Source: an uncultured Rhodovulum sp. (GTDB lineage Bacteria; Pseudomonadota; Alphaproteobacteria; Rhodobacterales; Rhodobacteraceae). Taken from it: a stretch of DNA of 32,655 nt. The stretch spans positions 1-32,655 of the forward strand of contig CAMIMK010000005.1 in NCBI GenBank assembly GCA_946221765.1, given 5' to 3'. The translations under genes and the position numbers were made by a program. How positions within the stretch are numbered: the stretch's first letter is position 1; each line of letters begins with the position of its first letter. This document shows positions 1 to 7,075 of the stretch, piece by piece. The notes beneath the pieces were generated by a model. It was not told the origin of the DNA. It searched no databases and worked only from the letters and a program-made list of their open reading frames with translations.

Positions 1-831
1 CACGGTGTCGAGGTCGACCGACATGACCCGGTCGTGGATCGGGTGGGCGACGGTCCGGCCCGCGTTGTCGAGGAAGTGGCACATGCAGTCGCAGACGGCC
101 CCGGCTGCGGCGAGAGCGGCGAGATCGGCATCCGGGACAAAGCCGCGGCTCAGCGACGAGCCCTCGGCGGCCACTTCGCCGCAGCTGACCACCGCGAGAT
201 CGAGCGTGCCCGCCAGTTCGATCACCTGATCGAGGCCGCAGGCGCCGATCAGCCGCCGCTTGGTCTCGGCGCTGTCGACGAGGAGCGGCGCGAGAAACAG
301 CAGGCACTCGCCCTGGAGCCGCGCGGCCATCTGCCAGGAAAAGTCGATCGGGTTCAGGTCCTGCGCCTCGACCATGCCGCCGAGCAGCGATACCACCCGG
401 ACGCCGGGGCGATGCTCGGGGCGGAAGGTCCGGAGCGCGGCATTGAGCGTGCGTCCCCAGCCGACACCGACGGTCATCCCGTCGGCGATCGCCTCGGACA
501 GGAAACGCCCCAAAGCCGCGCCGACATCGAGCGCCGTCTCCTCCGGCGTGCCCGATCCGGGGACGAGGATGACCCGCTCCAGATCGAGGCGCGACGCCAC
601 CTCCTGCGCCAGCCCGGCGAGTTCGGGCGGGGTCGCGTCGATCCAGATCTGGACCTCGCCGCGGGCCCGGGCCTCGCTGAGGATGCGCATCACCGTGGTG
701 CGGCTGATCCCGAGGCTCTCGGCGATGTCCTGCTGCGTCCGGCCCTGGCCGTGGTAGAGCGCGACCGTGCGCAGGCGCAGCGCGCGCGTATCGGCGAGCG
801 GAGCGCCGGTCCGGCGGCCCGGGCCGCTCAT
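1..831 (-). CDS. SorC-family sugar-binding transcriptional regulator (C-terminus beyond window edge)
   Basis: The minus-strand frame is open from an ATG at 831 to the window edge, 277 codons without a stop. The N-terminus carries a helix-turn-helix (residues about 20-50, with Q-D-I-A-E-S-L-G-I-S-R-T-T-V) followed by the SorC sugar-binding domain, seen in G-M-T-V-G-V-G-W-G-R-T-L, S-L-L-G-G and L-F-L-A-P-L-L-V-D-S. Such regulators bind a phosphorylated sugar and control carbohydrate or polyol uptake and catabolism genes. The protein is clearly paralogous to the regulator at 1030-2028, so a tandem duplication is likely. The roughly 200 bp between them shows no gene. Effector and target genes are not identifiable here. 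The missing C-terminus should be about 40-50 residues, judging from the paralogue. Confidence 0.88.
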   Translation of the reverse strand, partial: MSGPGRRTGAPLADTRALRLRTVALYHGQGRTQQDIAESLGISRTTVMRILSEARARGEVQIWIDATPPELAGLAQEVASRLDLERVILVPGSGTPEETALDVGAALGRFLSEAIADGMTVGVGWGRTLNAALRTFRPEHRPGVRVVSLLGGMVEAQDLNPIDFSWQMAARLQGECLLFLAPLLVDSAETKRRLIGACGLDQVIELAGTLDLAVVSCGEVAAEGSSLSRGFVPDADLAALAAAGAVCDCMCHFLDNAGRTVAHPIHDRVMSVDLDTV

Positions 832-1029
832 GGGGCCACCGCTGCCGCACGGCAGGCCGGGGCTGTGTCCGGCCAGCGCGTCCCCGGCCAGCGTGCCCCC
901 GGGGCCGGGATCGGACGGGGGAGGGGGCCGCCGGCGGGCAATGCGGCGGCCGGCGTGCGGGAATCTGGTCCGAGATACACGGTCTGTCGCGCCTCCCCTT
1001 CGCCGCCAGCCCGGGCGGCCTTGCTGTCG

Positions 1030-2028
1030 TCAGGCCAGCTCGAGCAGCCGGCGGCCGGCGGCTTCGTCGGTGATGAGCACGGCGCCGGGAAAACGGCGGA
1101 GCGCGGCGGCGAGCGCCGCGGCGCGCTCGGCCCCGCCCGTCGCCACCACCACCTGCCGGGCCGTCGCCACGCAGTCGAGGTCCACGGCCATCAGCCGGTC
1201 GCGCATCGGATGCGGCAGCGTCCGGCCCTCCGCGTCGATGAACTGGCAGAGCACATCCGCGATCGCCCCGGCCGCGACGAGTTCACGCCGCACCTCGGCG
1301 TCGATGAAGTTCGAGGCGAGCGAGCCGTCCCGGCCGCGCGGATCGCCGCAGCTGATGACCGCGAGATCCATGCCCCGGGCAAGGTCGAAGATCCGCCCGA
1401 GGCCGCAGCAGTCGATCAGCCGCGACCGGGTGTCGGCGGAATCGACGAGGAGCGGCGCGAGGAACAGGTGGCAGGTGGCGCTGGTCGCCGAGGCGAGGCG
1501 CCAGGCGAAATCCGCGGGATTGATCGTGCCGGGCTGGATCACGCCGCCGAGCAGCGACAGCACCCGCATGTCGCGCCGGGGGCCGGGCAGGAAACCCGCG
1601 AGGGCGGCATCGAGGGTGCGCCCCCAGCCGACCCCCACCGTCATCCCGTCGGCCAGCCGCTCCGACAGGAAGGCGCCAAGCGCCAGACCGACGGTCTCGA
1701 AGACCCGGTCGCCCCCCGGAACCACCCGCGCCTCGGCAAGGCCATAGGCCGCCTCCAGCCGCAGGGCGAGCTGGACGCTCTCGCCCGGCGGCTCGCTGAT
1801 CCAGACCCGGACCTCGGCGCGGCGCTGCGCCTCCTCCAGCATGCGGATCACGGTGGCGCGGCTGATGCCGAGGCGGTCGGCGACCTCCTTCTGGGTCAGG
1901 CCGCGGTTGTAGTAGAGCCAGGCGGCGCGCAGGCGCTTGTCGGCGGTGCTGCCGCCAGTGCTGCCGCCGCTGCTGCCGGGGGTCGTCTCCACGACCGGAT
2001 CGAACCGGCGGCTGCGTCCCCCGCTCAC
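1030..2028 (-). CDS. SorC-family sugar-binding transcriptional regulator
   Basis: The product is 332 residues. After a low-complexity Gly/Ser/Thr-rich stretch (about residues 18-28) comes a helix-turn-helix (T-Q-K-E-V-A-D-R-L-G-I-S-R-A-T-V-I-R, about residues 40-58). The rest is a SorC effector domain with G-M-T-V-G-V-G-W-G-R-T-L-D, S-L-L-G-G-V and L-F-L-A-P-L-L-V-D-S, ending near D-E-A-A-G-R-R-L-L-E-L-A. The start is GTG at 2028 with a GGAGG-like sequence upstream. Family members are usually tetrameric regulators of sugar catabolic operons. The neighbouring gene encodes a close paralogue in the same direction. No transporter or catabolic gene lies inside the window, so the regulon cannot be assigned. 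Confidence 0.9.
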   Translation of the reverse strand: MSGGRSRRFDPVVETTPGSSGGSTGGSTADKRLRAAWLYYNRGLTQKEVADRLGISRATVIRMLEEAQRRAEVRVWISEPPGESVQLALRLEAAYGLAEARVVPGGDRVFETVGLALGAFLSERLADGMTVGVGWGRTLDAALAGFLPGPRRDMRVLSLLGGVIQPGTINPADFAWRLASATSATCHLFLAPLLVDSADTRSRLIDCCGLGRIFDLARGMDLAVISCGDPRGRDGSLASNFIDAEVRRELVAAGAIADVLCQFIDAEGRTLPHPMRDRLMAVDLDCVATARQVVVATGGAERAAALAAALRRFPGAVLITDEAAGRRLLELA

Positions 2029-3077
2029 GCGGCGGCCTCCGCGACAGGCCGGAGGAGAGGGCGACCGCGGCGGGTCGCGACAGGCGCGCCGGGATCCGGA
2101 TCATCGGCGCGGAGGGGGCGGGAACCGGGGCGCCTGAGAGCCTGTCTGGAAACCCGGACGGGTCGGTCCGGCGGGTCCTTTCGCGCGCCGCTGCGTCGAT
2201 CCCTCCCGCCAGTATTCCCGATACCGACGGGAAGGATCTCCTGCCGGGATCCCGAAGCTCCCGCGCGGGCCCTCCACCGCCGCAGGTCCAGACACTCTCC
2301 AAGCAGGCCGGTGGCTGCCGCGGTCCCCCGGGCCCCCATCCGGGCCACGCCACCGCGGGGCCGCTCCGGACGGGCGCAGGCCCGGGAGGGAAGGCGCGGG
2401 CAGACACTGGTGCACAGGGGGGAGGGCGTCGCGATCAGGTCGCGTTCCGCCCGCACTTCCCCCCCGTTTCGCCCTCGACCTTCCGCCACTCGGTTCCTTC
2501 CGCCTCGGGGATCTCGTTGCCAGCAGCCGTGGCCCAGGGCGCGTATCCCACTGCCTTCTTGTCCCCGCAAAACCGCTGGCGGGCAAGCTCCAGATCGCCC
2601 TGCGACCAGCGCCTCCCCGGCCTCGGTCCTGGGCGCCCGTCCGGCTGCCTTCTGCGCAGGCTGCCTCCCCGAACCGGATGGCGGATCCATGGAACCGGCC
2701 CGACCGCACGCGCCACGATCTTCAGGCAGACGGGCCCATCAGTAGGTTTCCGAACTGGTGCGCCTTCTTGAGGAGGAGGAATGCGCGAGACCAGGCGCAG
2801 CTCAGGCCATCGCGGTCCGTCACCCTGCAGGCCTGGCCCTCGGCTTCAGTTTCCCATCGGCGAGATCGCCCCGGAATGCGCATCCGGCTGCAAAAAGCGC
2901 GGTGTTGGTAGCGAAAGCCCGTTCCTCGCCCATGCTGCGCCACGCCGACATCGCGACCAGCAAGGTTGCGGGGGTGGGGTGACGTGCAGAGATACGGAGC
3001 GGGGAAAACGCCCCGCACTCGTCAAAGCGATCGCGCAATTCCCGGCACGGGGCGGGATGGCCTGAAACGACCTTGGA
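2029..3077. other. about 1 kb without a convincing gene
   Basis: This GC-rich stretch upstream of the SorC pair contains several overlapping open frames on both strands, but none shows a recognisable motif. A 94-codon plus-strand frame from 2781 has a strong Shine-Dalgarno-like GAGGAGGAGGA, yet its product is Arg/Gly/Pro-rich and resembles nothing I know. The stretch probably holds the SorC promoter and decayed sequence at the island border. Confidence 0.5.
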
Positions 3078-3093
3078 TCACTCCCACTCGATT
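3078..3093 (-). other. guaA-type attachment site core, left copy
   Basis: On the minus strand this reads ACA-ATC-GAG-TGG-GAG-TGA (from 3095 down), that is T-I-E-W-E-stop, the conserved end of GMP synthetase (guaA). The guaA 3' end is a known insertion site for a group of P4-like integrases. The codons preceding it here do not continue into guaA, so this is a duplicated site (att) rather than the gene itself. It matches 14596-14611 at 15 of 16 bases and in the same orientation, which brackets an 11.5-kb element. Confidence 0.7.
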
Positions 3094-3260
3094 GTCTGAA
3101 TCCCGCATAAGTGTTTGAAAAATCGATGGTAAGTACCCGATCTGACGGTCATTCTCCGACTGTGAGGCCGTCAAAATGCTACGCTTTTGATTTCATTGAG
3201 AAAACTGCCAAAAAAAATATTTTCGCGGTTCCGGCATCTATCGAGGTCAATCGCCCCTCA
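3094..3260. other. left terminal region of island 1 (similar to 14612-14770)
   Basis: This AT-richer stretch follows the left att site. It shares spaced blocks with the region after the second att site: CCGTCAAAA (3168-3176 versus 14685-14693), CGCTTTTGA (3182-3190 versus 14699-14707), TCATTG, and CATCTATCG. The blocks lie at nearly equal distances from the att core. The simplest reading is a conserved island terminus, perhaps with accessory integrase-binding sites. No gene is seen. Confidence 0.5.
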
Positions 3261-3374
3261 GGCGTCCTGTCCACCGCCATGTCCTTCTTGGGCCTCTATC
3301 GCGACCCGGTGGTGGCGGAAGTGACGCGCCGCTGCGACTGGCGGATCGCCGACCTCATCGCCGATGAGAAAGTG
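3261..3374 (+). pseudogene. traG: relic of traG (VirD4-type coupling protein), internal fragment
   Basis: About 38 residues (G-V-L-S-T-A-M-S-F-L-G-L-Y-R-D-P-V-V-A-E, then V-T-R-R-C-D-W-R-I-A-D-L-I-A-D-E-K) match the interior of Trb-system TraG coupling proteins, which link the relaxosome to the conjugation pore. Both the Walker A half and the C-terminal half are missing. Upstream of it is the island terminus; downstream the sequence switches to a VOC gene on the opposite strand at about 3361-3375. In intact relatives traG lies just upstream of trbB on the same strand, and that order is retained here although about 6 kb of cargo separates them. Identified by eye from the family's sequence. Confidence 0.6.
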
Positions 3375-3586
3375 ATGCCTTGCGCCAGCACATGCCGCTG
3401 CGAGGGGTCGAGCGTGGCAAGCCCTTCGCGCAGGAAGAAGAGCGTCGGACCGCCGCCCGGATGCTCGACAGCCGCGCCGCCGTCGAAGGCCAGCACCTCG
3501 CGGAACCCGAAATGCGCCGCAAGGAACCCGGCGGACGCGGCGGGATCCCCGACGACAAGAGAAAGGGTCGTGGCAAGAAGATTCAT
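3296..3586 (-). pseudogene. truncated VOC (glyoxalase/bleomycin-resistance fold) family protein
   Basis: The start at 3586 gives M-N-L-L-A-T-T-L-S-L-V-V-G-D, then A-A-H-F-G-F-R-E-V-L-A-F-D-G-G and F-F-L-R-E-G-L-A-T-L, which is the first beta-alpha-beta-beta-beta unit of a VOC-fold protein. Homology stops at about residue 75 (near 3361), after which the frame runs antisense through the traG relic and ends at 3296. Complete members are usually about 120-130 residues, so at least one structural module is absent and the product is probably non-functional. It lies 31 bp downstream of the hydrolase gene on the same strand and was probably the last gene of that operon before the deletion. Confidence 0.65.
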
Positions 3587-3617
3587 CGAACTGCCCTCGG
3601 CTTCGGAGTTGAGGACA

Positions 3618-4430
3618 TCACGGTAAAGTCATCGCAAGCGGGCCGAGATGTGCCTTGATCTCGCGCGCGATGAGGTCGGGTGCAACGACATGCCATTCAC
3701 CGGGCAAGCTCTTGTGGAGCGCGCCGGGGATCAAGCGCGCGGCGGTTGCGGCCGACCCGGTCAGGTCGTCGCTGCTGCCTTCGCTGTCGAGGACCAGGGT
3801 CGGCACCGACACAGCAGTAAGCACATCCTGGCACATCGCGTCGGACAGTCGGCAGTCATAGACCAGGGTCGGCGCGATGCCGACCATCCGCGTCCACCGG
3901 TCCGTGCCGCGCATCCCCGCCACCATCTCTTCCGGCACGCCGATGGCCGCGTGAAAATGGGCCACAGCATCCTCGTTGCGCCCGGCGCGAACCAGATCGG
4001 CCAGTTCCTCGGTTAGCGGATCGGCCCCCTCCTGTGCGCCGTCCTGTAGCGGCGGCTCCATAAGGACGAGACCTCCAAGCGGAACGCCCTGTGCGGCGGC
4101 GTGCAAGGCCAGAAGCGCGCCGGAGGAATAGCCGTAGGCACAGACCCGCCCGCCGATGGCATCGACCAGCGCCGCAAGATCCTCGACCTCCCGGTCCGGC
4201 GCGTAGGGCAGCGTATCGCCGCTTTCCCCCCGGCCGCGGCGATCATACCGGCAGACAGTGAACTCTGACGTCATAAGCGGCACCAGGTCGTCGAAGGCGC
4301 TGAGTCCCCGGTAATGCCCGGCCGGTTCGATGAGGATCAGCGCAGGACCGCTCCCAGCGCACTCAAAGGCAATCTGCGTTCCGTCCGGGACGCCGTTATG
4401 GATGATCTGGACACGGGTCGCTCCATTCAG
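3618..4430 (-). CDS. alpha/beta hydrolase
   Basis: The protein has the alpha/beta-hydrolase fold: an oxyanion-type segment (I-L-I-E-P-A-G-H-Y-R-G), C-R-Y-D-R-R-G-R-G-E-S-G-D, the nucleophile elbow G-Y-S-S-G-A-L-L-A (Ser), a late acid in V-L-D-S-E-G-S-S-D-D, and a C-terminal histidine in G-E-W-H-V-V-A-P. The substrate is unknown. The frame is open back to an ATG at 4625, but that would overlap the divergent tetR and both operators. No in-frame ATG exists near the expected N-terminus, so I use the in-frame CTG at 4430 with low certainty about the start. It is divergent from tetR across paired operators at 4429-4479, so repression by TetR is likely. The truncated VOC gene follows. Confidence 0.8.
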   Translation of the reverse strand: MNGATRVQIIHNGVPDGTQIAFECAGSGPALILIEPAGHYRGLSAFDDLVPLMTSEFTVCRYDRRGRGESGDTLPYAPDREVEDLAALVDAIGGRVCAYGYSSGALLALHAAAQGVPLGGLVLMEPPLQDGAQEGADPLTEELADLVRAGRNEDAVAHFHAAIGVPEEMVAGMRGTDRWTRMVGIAPTLVYDCRLSDAMCQDVLTAVSVPTLVLDSEGSSDDLTGSAATAARLIPGALHKSLPGEWHVVAPDLIAREIKAHLGPLAMTLP

Positions 4431-4444
4431 TACTGATGAGTACC
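4429..4444. promoter_or_regulatory. putative TetR operator O1
   Basis: AGTACTGATGAGTACC is an imperfect palindrome between the divergent hydrolase and tetR genes. It shares its architecture with 4464-4479, exactly 35 bp away, and with the perfect palindrome at 7060-7075. The inferred consensus is RGTACTNNNRAGTACC. Confidence 0.6.
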
Positions 4445-4463
4445 GACGTAAACCGCCACGATA

Positions 4464-4479
4464 AGTACTGTCAAGTACC
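4464..4479. promoter_or_regulatory. putative TetR operator O2
   Basis: AGTACTGTCAAGTACC is the second copy of the operator motif. It lies just before the tetR Shine-Dalgarno AGGAG (4484-4488), where a bound repressor would give autorepression. Its right half-site CAAGTACC is identical to that of the 7060-7075 palindrome. Confidence 0.6.
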
Positions 4480-4495
4480 GGAGAGGAGCTCGCTT

Positions 4496-5140
4496 TTGGG
4501 AGAAGCCGCCAAGCGCCAACCGCGCCCCCATCCCGACGATGTTCGTGCGGCGATCCTTGACGCGACGCAGCAGCTTTACCTTGAACATGGCTATGCCGGG
4601 ACGAACACGGACGAGATCGCGGCACTGTCTTCGGTGTCCAAGCAGACGATCTATCGCCATTTCGCGAATAAGGATGATCTGGTCCGCGCGGCGATCCTGA
4701 GCCTAATCGCCGACGCCGAGGAGCAGGGGGCAGAGAGCTTCGATGCCTTGGCCGAATCTGATGACCCAGAGCGTGACCTGCGCACTTTCGCCCGCCAGCA
4801 CCTGCACGATGTCATCCAGCCCGACATCATGCGCATGCGCCGCCGGATCATCGCCGAGGTGGACCGCTTTCCCGATGTCGCCAAGGCCTGGTATGACGCG
4901 GCCCCGAAACGCGGGCACGAGAAGCTAGCGGCAAGTTTCGCGCGGCTGCAGGAGCGCGGCTATCTGCGGATGAACGATCCCCTGCTGGCCGCCGAACAGT
5001 TCAACTGGCTGATCCTGTCGATCCCAATGAACCGGGGCATGTTCGATGCCGCCTCGGTCACCGATACCTCGAGCCACGCGGTCTATGCGGACGCGGCGGT
5101 GAACGTTTTCCTGGCCGCCTATGGCACAGGGCGGACGTGA
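4496..5140 (+). CDS. TetR/AcrR family transcriptional regulator
   Basis: The product is 214 residues. The N-terminal helix-turn-helix is typical of TetR (R-A-A-I-L-D-A-T-Q-Q-L-Y, G-Y-A-G-T-N-T-D-E-I-A, S-K-Q-T-I-Y-R-H-F-A-N-K-D-D-L), followed by a helical ligand/dimerisation domain. I chose the TTG at 4496 because AGGAG lies 7 bases upstream. The in-frame ATG at 4436 falls inside operator O1, lacks a Shine-Dalgarno, and would add 20 atypical residues. Two operator-like palindromes precede it and a third lies before the GST gene, so it probably represses itself, the hydrolase and the GST-cupin-LysE operon. The inducer is unknown. It converges with the lysE-type gene, with a 49-bp gap. Confidence 0.88.
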   Translation: MGEAAKRQPRPHPDDVRAAILDATQQLYLEHGYAGTNTDEIAALSSVSKQTIYRHFANKDDLVRAAILSLIADAEEQGAESFDALAESDDPERDLRTFARQHLHDVIQPDIMRMRRRIIAEVDRFPDVAKAWYDAAPKRGHEKLAASFARLQERGYLRMNDPLLAAEQFNWLILSIPMNRGMFDAASVTDTSSHAVYADAAVNVFLAAYGTGRT

Positions 5141-5189
5141 GGCGGCCGGCGGAATGGCTTCGCGATTCTCATCAGCCGGGTGATGAATG

Positions 5190-5888
5190 CTATTCAAGCA
5201 GAGGATTCTGGACCTGATCGCGGTCGGCGAGGTCACTGTCGCGTTCCGCCGGTGGCGACGGCCAAGCCGCCTCCGAGCGTGTGAAGACGAGCTTGAACCC
5301 GGAATAGCCGAAGAAAGCGGCGGCCAAACCGTCGATGCCCCGCCGTGCCTTCCGATAACCCGACCGGACTGACGCCTGCGAGAATAGGACTGCATAGGCA
5401 AGGTAGATGACCAAGCCCAGGAGCGCGCAAAGCGCAGTCGTGATGGCCAGACGCGACGGGTCCTCGGAAGAGCCCACGCCAAGCGCCAGTACCGAAATCC
5501 ATGCGAGGACGGCCTTGGGGTTGCTAAGGTTGAGCACAAGGCTGCGGATCAGGATCCGGCTATCGGCAATGGTTGGAACTTCCATGGTCTCCGGCTCGGG
5601 TATCACCGCGTTGCGGGCCGATTGCCAGGCGAGCCACAAGAGATAGGCGCCGCCGAACCAGCGCAGGAAAGTCAGCGCGACGGAGGACTGGACCAGAAGC
5701 GCCCCAAGCCCAGCCGCCGCGATCAGGCCCCAAAATGCAAGCCCTATCGCGAGCCCGACGCCCATCAGGAGGGCGGCGCGCGCACCCCTTGCCATGGCTG
5801 TGGTCGACACGGCAAGGGTTGCCGGGCCGGGCGAAGCGGCCGCGACGAAGAAGGCAAGAAGTGCTGGGGAAAAAAGGGCATCGAGCAT
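5190..5888 (-). CDS. LysE/RhtB family translocator
   Basis: The inner-membrane exporter is 232 residues with about six hydrophobic segments. It opens with L-L-A-F-F-V-A-A-A-S-P-G-P-A-T-L-A-V, the conserved N-terminal S-P-G-P motif of the LysE superfamily, and has the family's N-P-K-A segment (L-N-L-S-N-P-K-A-V-L-A-W-I) near the middle. Members export amino acids or related small molecules. The ATG at 5888 places the signature where the family expects it; a longer frame to 5987 would add 33 unrelated residues overlapping the cupin gene. It is third in the GST-cupin-LysE series on the minus strand, suggesting that an electrophile or amino-acid-like toxin is handled and exported. The substrate is not evident. 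Confidence 0.87.
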   Translation of the reverse strand: MLDALFSPALLAFFVAAASPGPATLAVSTTAMARGARAALLMGVGLAIGLAFWGLIAAAGLGALLVQSSVALTFLRWFGGAYLLWLAWQSARNAVIPEPETMEVPTIADSRILIRSLVLNLSNPKAVLAWISVLALGVGSSEDPSRLAITTALCALLGLVIYLAYAVLFSQASVRSGYRKARRGIDGLAAAFFGYSGFKLVFTRSEAAWPSPPAERDSDLADRDQVQNPLLE

Positions 5889-5956
5889 TTGATAGGTCCT
5901 GGAAAAAGGGGGCTTCACGTCGTGACCGACAGTACAGTTCTTCTGTCCTGAGAGCG

Positions 5957-6370
5957 TCAGACAGGCGGCTCGCGCGCTGCGAACCATTCCACGATGCTGG
6001 GCATGTTGCGCTCGAACCCGTCGCCCAGAAACATGCTGAAGAACCGGGCGGGTTCAGTCCCGGCGTTGCGGAAATCGTGCAGGACACCCGCCGGGATCCT
6101 GAGGAAGGTCCCCGCTGGGCAGGCAGTCCAGCTTTCCCCCAGAAGCAACTCCGGGCAGCCCTCAAGGACCAGGAATATCTCGTCGTTCGTCTCGTGCCGA
6201 TGCGCGCCGACGCCCGGCTGGCCGGGATCGAGACGCCATTCCGAGGCCGAGTAACGCTCGCCCGTCTCTGCCCCATCGGCCTTGAAGGTGGCGGTCAGCC
6301 GGCCCATGGCATAGCGCCGGCCGGCACCGGGCGGAAGGGAGAGGATATCGTCCCTTTTGCCTTCGGTAAT
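5957..6370 (-). CDS. cupin-domain protein, apparently with an ATT start codon
   Basis: This small cupin shows G-A-H-R-H-E-T-N-D-E-I-F-L-V-L-E-G (cupin motif 1 with H-x-H and a downstream Glu) and P-A-G-V-L-H-D-F-R-N-A-G (motif 2 His), so a metal-binding beta-barrel is expected. A strong AGGAGG (6377-6382) lies 6 bases before an ATT codon at 6370. Reading from there gives I-T-E-G-K-R-D-D-I-L-S-L-P-P, a plausible N-terminus, and 137 residues. The first ATG in frame is at 6307; it would give 116 residues and has no Shine-Dalgarno. The gene overlaps the GST gene's 3' end. A single base change at 6368 would explain both the lost ATG and the extended GST. Function is unknown, probably within the TetR-controlled cassette. 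Confidence 0.75.
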   Translation of the reverse strand: MTEGKRDDILSLPPGAGRRYAMGRLTATFKADGAETGERYSASEWRLDPGQPGVGAHRHETNDEIFLVLEGCPELLLGESWTACPAGTFLRIPAGVLHDFRNAGTEPARFFSMFLGDGFERNMPSIVEWFAAREPPV

Positions 6371-7041
6371 GGTTCCCCTCCTGTCGGGCCCTTCTCCGGG
6401 TCGGTGCCATCGAACACGGCCTTCTGCGCGCGGAATGCCCGGCGGAAAGCCGGTCGCTCCTCCCCTCGCCTGACGTAGCCGGCAAGGGCCGGGTGATCCT
6501 CCAGAAGTCCCGAACCTTGCAACCTGCGCAGGACGCTGACCATCATCAGGTCGCCAAGCGAGAAGGTTCCTTCCAGCCAGTCCCTGGACCCGAGCCAGTC
6601 CGCAAGCTGCCCAAGGCGCGTGTGGATGCGCGCCTCCAGCATCGGTTGCCGCGCGGCATGCCAGGGCTGGTGCCGTTCGACCATGCGCGCAAGGTCCCAG
6701 TCCCAGATGGGCGGCTCGACCGTGTCGAGCGCGGCAAAGACCCAGGCTACGGAGCGGGCACGACCGGCCCGGTCGTCAGGAAGAAGGCCGGGATGCTGCT
6801 GCGCAAGGTGCAGGACGATCGCGCCTGATTCGAAGAGGACAAGCCCGTCCTCCTGCCAGGCCGGAATCTGGCCGAATGGTTGCAGCGCCCGATAGTCCGG
6901 CGTCTTGAGCTCGGCAAAGGCGACAGGCCGGACGTCACAGGTCTCACCGAGTTCCTCCAGCGTCCACCGCACGCGAAAATCGCGCGCCAGCCCGCGCCCG
7001 CGGTCAGGGGAATCGGCAAAGGCGGTGACGGTGCCAGGCAT
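6295..7041 (-). CDS. glutathione S-transferase family protein (C-terminally extended)
   Basis: The frame encodes 248 residues. The N-terminal thioredoxin-like domain is visible in R-W-T-L-E-E-L-G, L-Q-P-F-G-Q-I-P-A-W-Q-E-D-G (cis-Pro region) and L-F-E-S-G-A-I-V-L-H-L-A (the E-S glutathione-binding pair). The all-helical C-terminal domain includes W-L-E-G-T-F-S-L-G-D-L-M-M-V-S-V-L-R-R-L. It likely conjugates glutathione to electrophiles in the cytoplasm. The last 24 residues (from about 6366 down) overlap the cupin gene and look like read-through: with G instead of T in the ATTA at 6370-6367 the frame would stop as ATGA. A perfect palindrome at 7060-7075 precedes the gene, matching the TetR operators. 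Confidence 0.87.
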   Translation of the reverse strand: MPGTVTAFADSPDRGRGLARDFRVRWTLEELGETCDVRPVAFAELKTPDYRALQPFGQIPAWQEDGLVLFESGAIVLHLAQQHPGLLPDDRAGRARSVAWVFAALDTVEPPIWDWDLARMVERHQPWHAARQPMLEARIHTRLGQLADWLGSRDWLEGTFSLGDLMMVSVLRRLQGSGLLEDHPALAGYVRRGEERPAFRRAFRAQKAVFDGTDPEKGPTGGEPLPKAKGTISSPFRPVPAGAMPWAG

Positions 7042-7059
7042 TCAGCATGCTCCCGCTTC

Positions 7060-7075
7060 GGTACTTGCAAGTACC
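7060..7075. promoter_or_regulatory. putative TetR operator O3 before the GST gene
   Basis: GGTACTTGCAAGTACC is a perfect 16-bp palindrome 18 bp upstream of the GST start codon. Its CAAGTACC half-site also occurs in the operator next to tetR (4472-4479), which ties the GST-cupin-LysE operon to the TetR at 4496-5140. Confidence 0.65.

Noticed and set aside
1937..1990. Short repeat CTGCCGC in the 5' part of the SorC gene
   Set aside because: It encodes a Gly/Ser/Thr linker inside the protein; not a separate repeat element.
34..2745. 903-codon plus-strand open frame at the left end
   Set aside because: It is antisense to both SorC genes and only reflects high GC at third positions; its product is low-complexity and lacks any domain.
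2781..3065. 94-residue plus-strand gene with a strong Shine-Dalgarno
   Set aside because: Good GAGGAGG spacing, but the product has no recognisable motif and an Arg/Gly/Pro-rich shadow composition; kept as unassigned intergenic.
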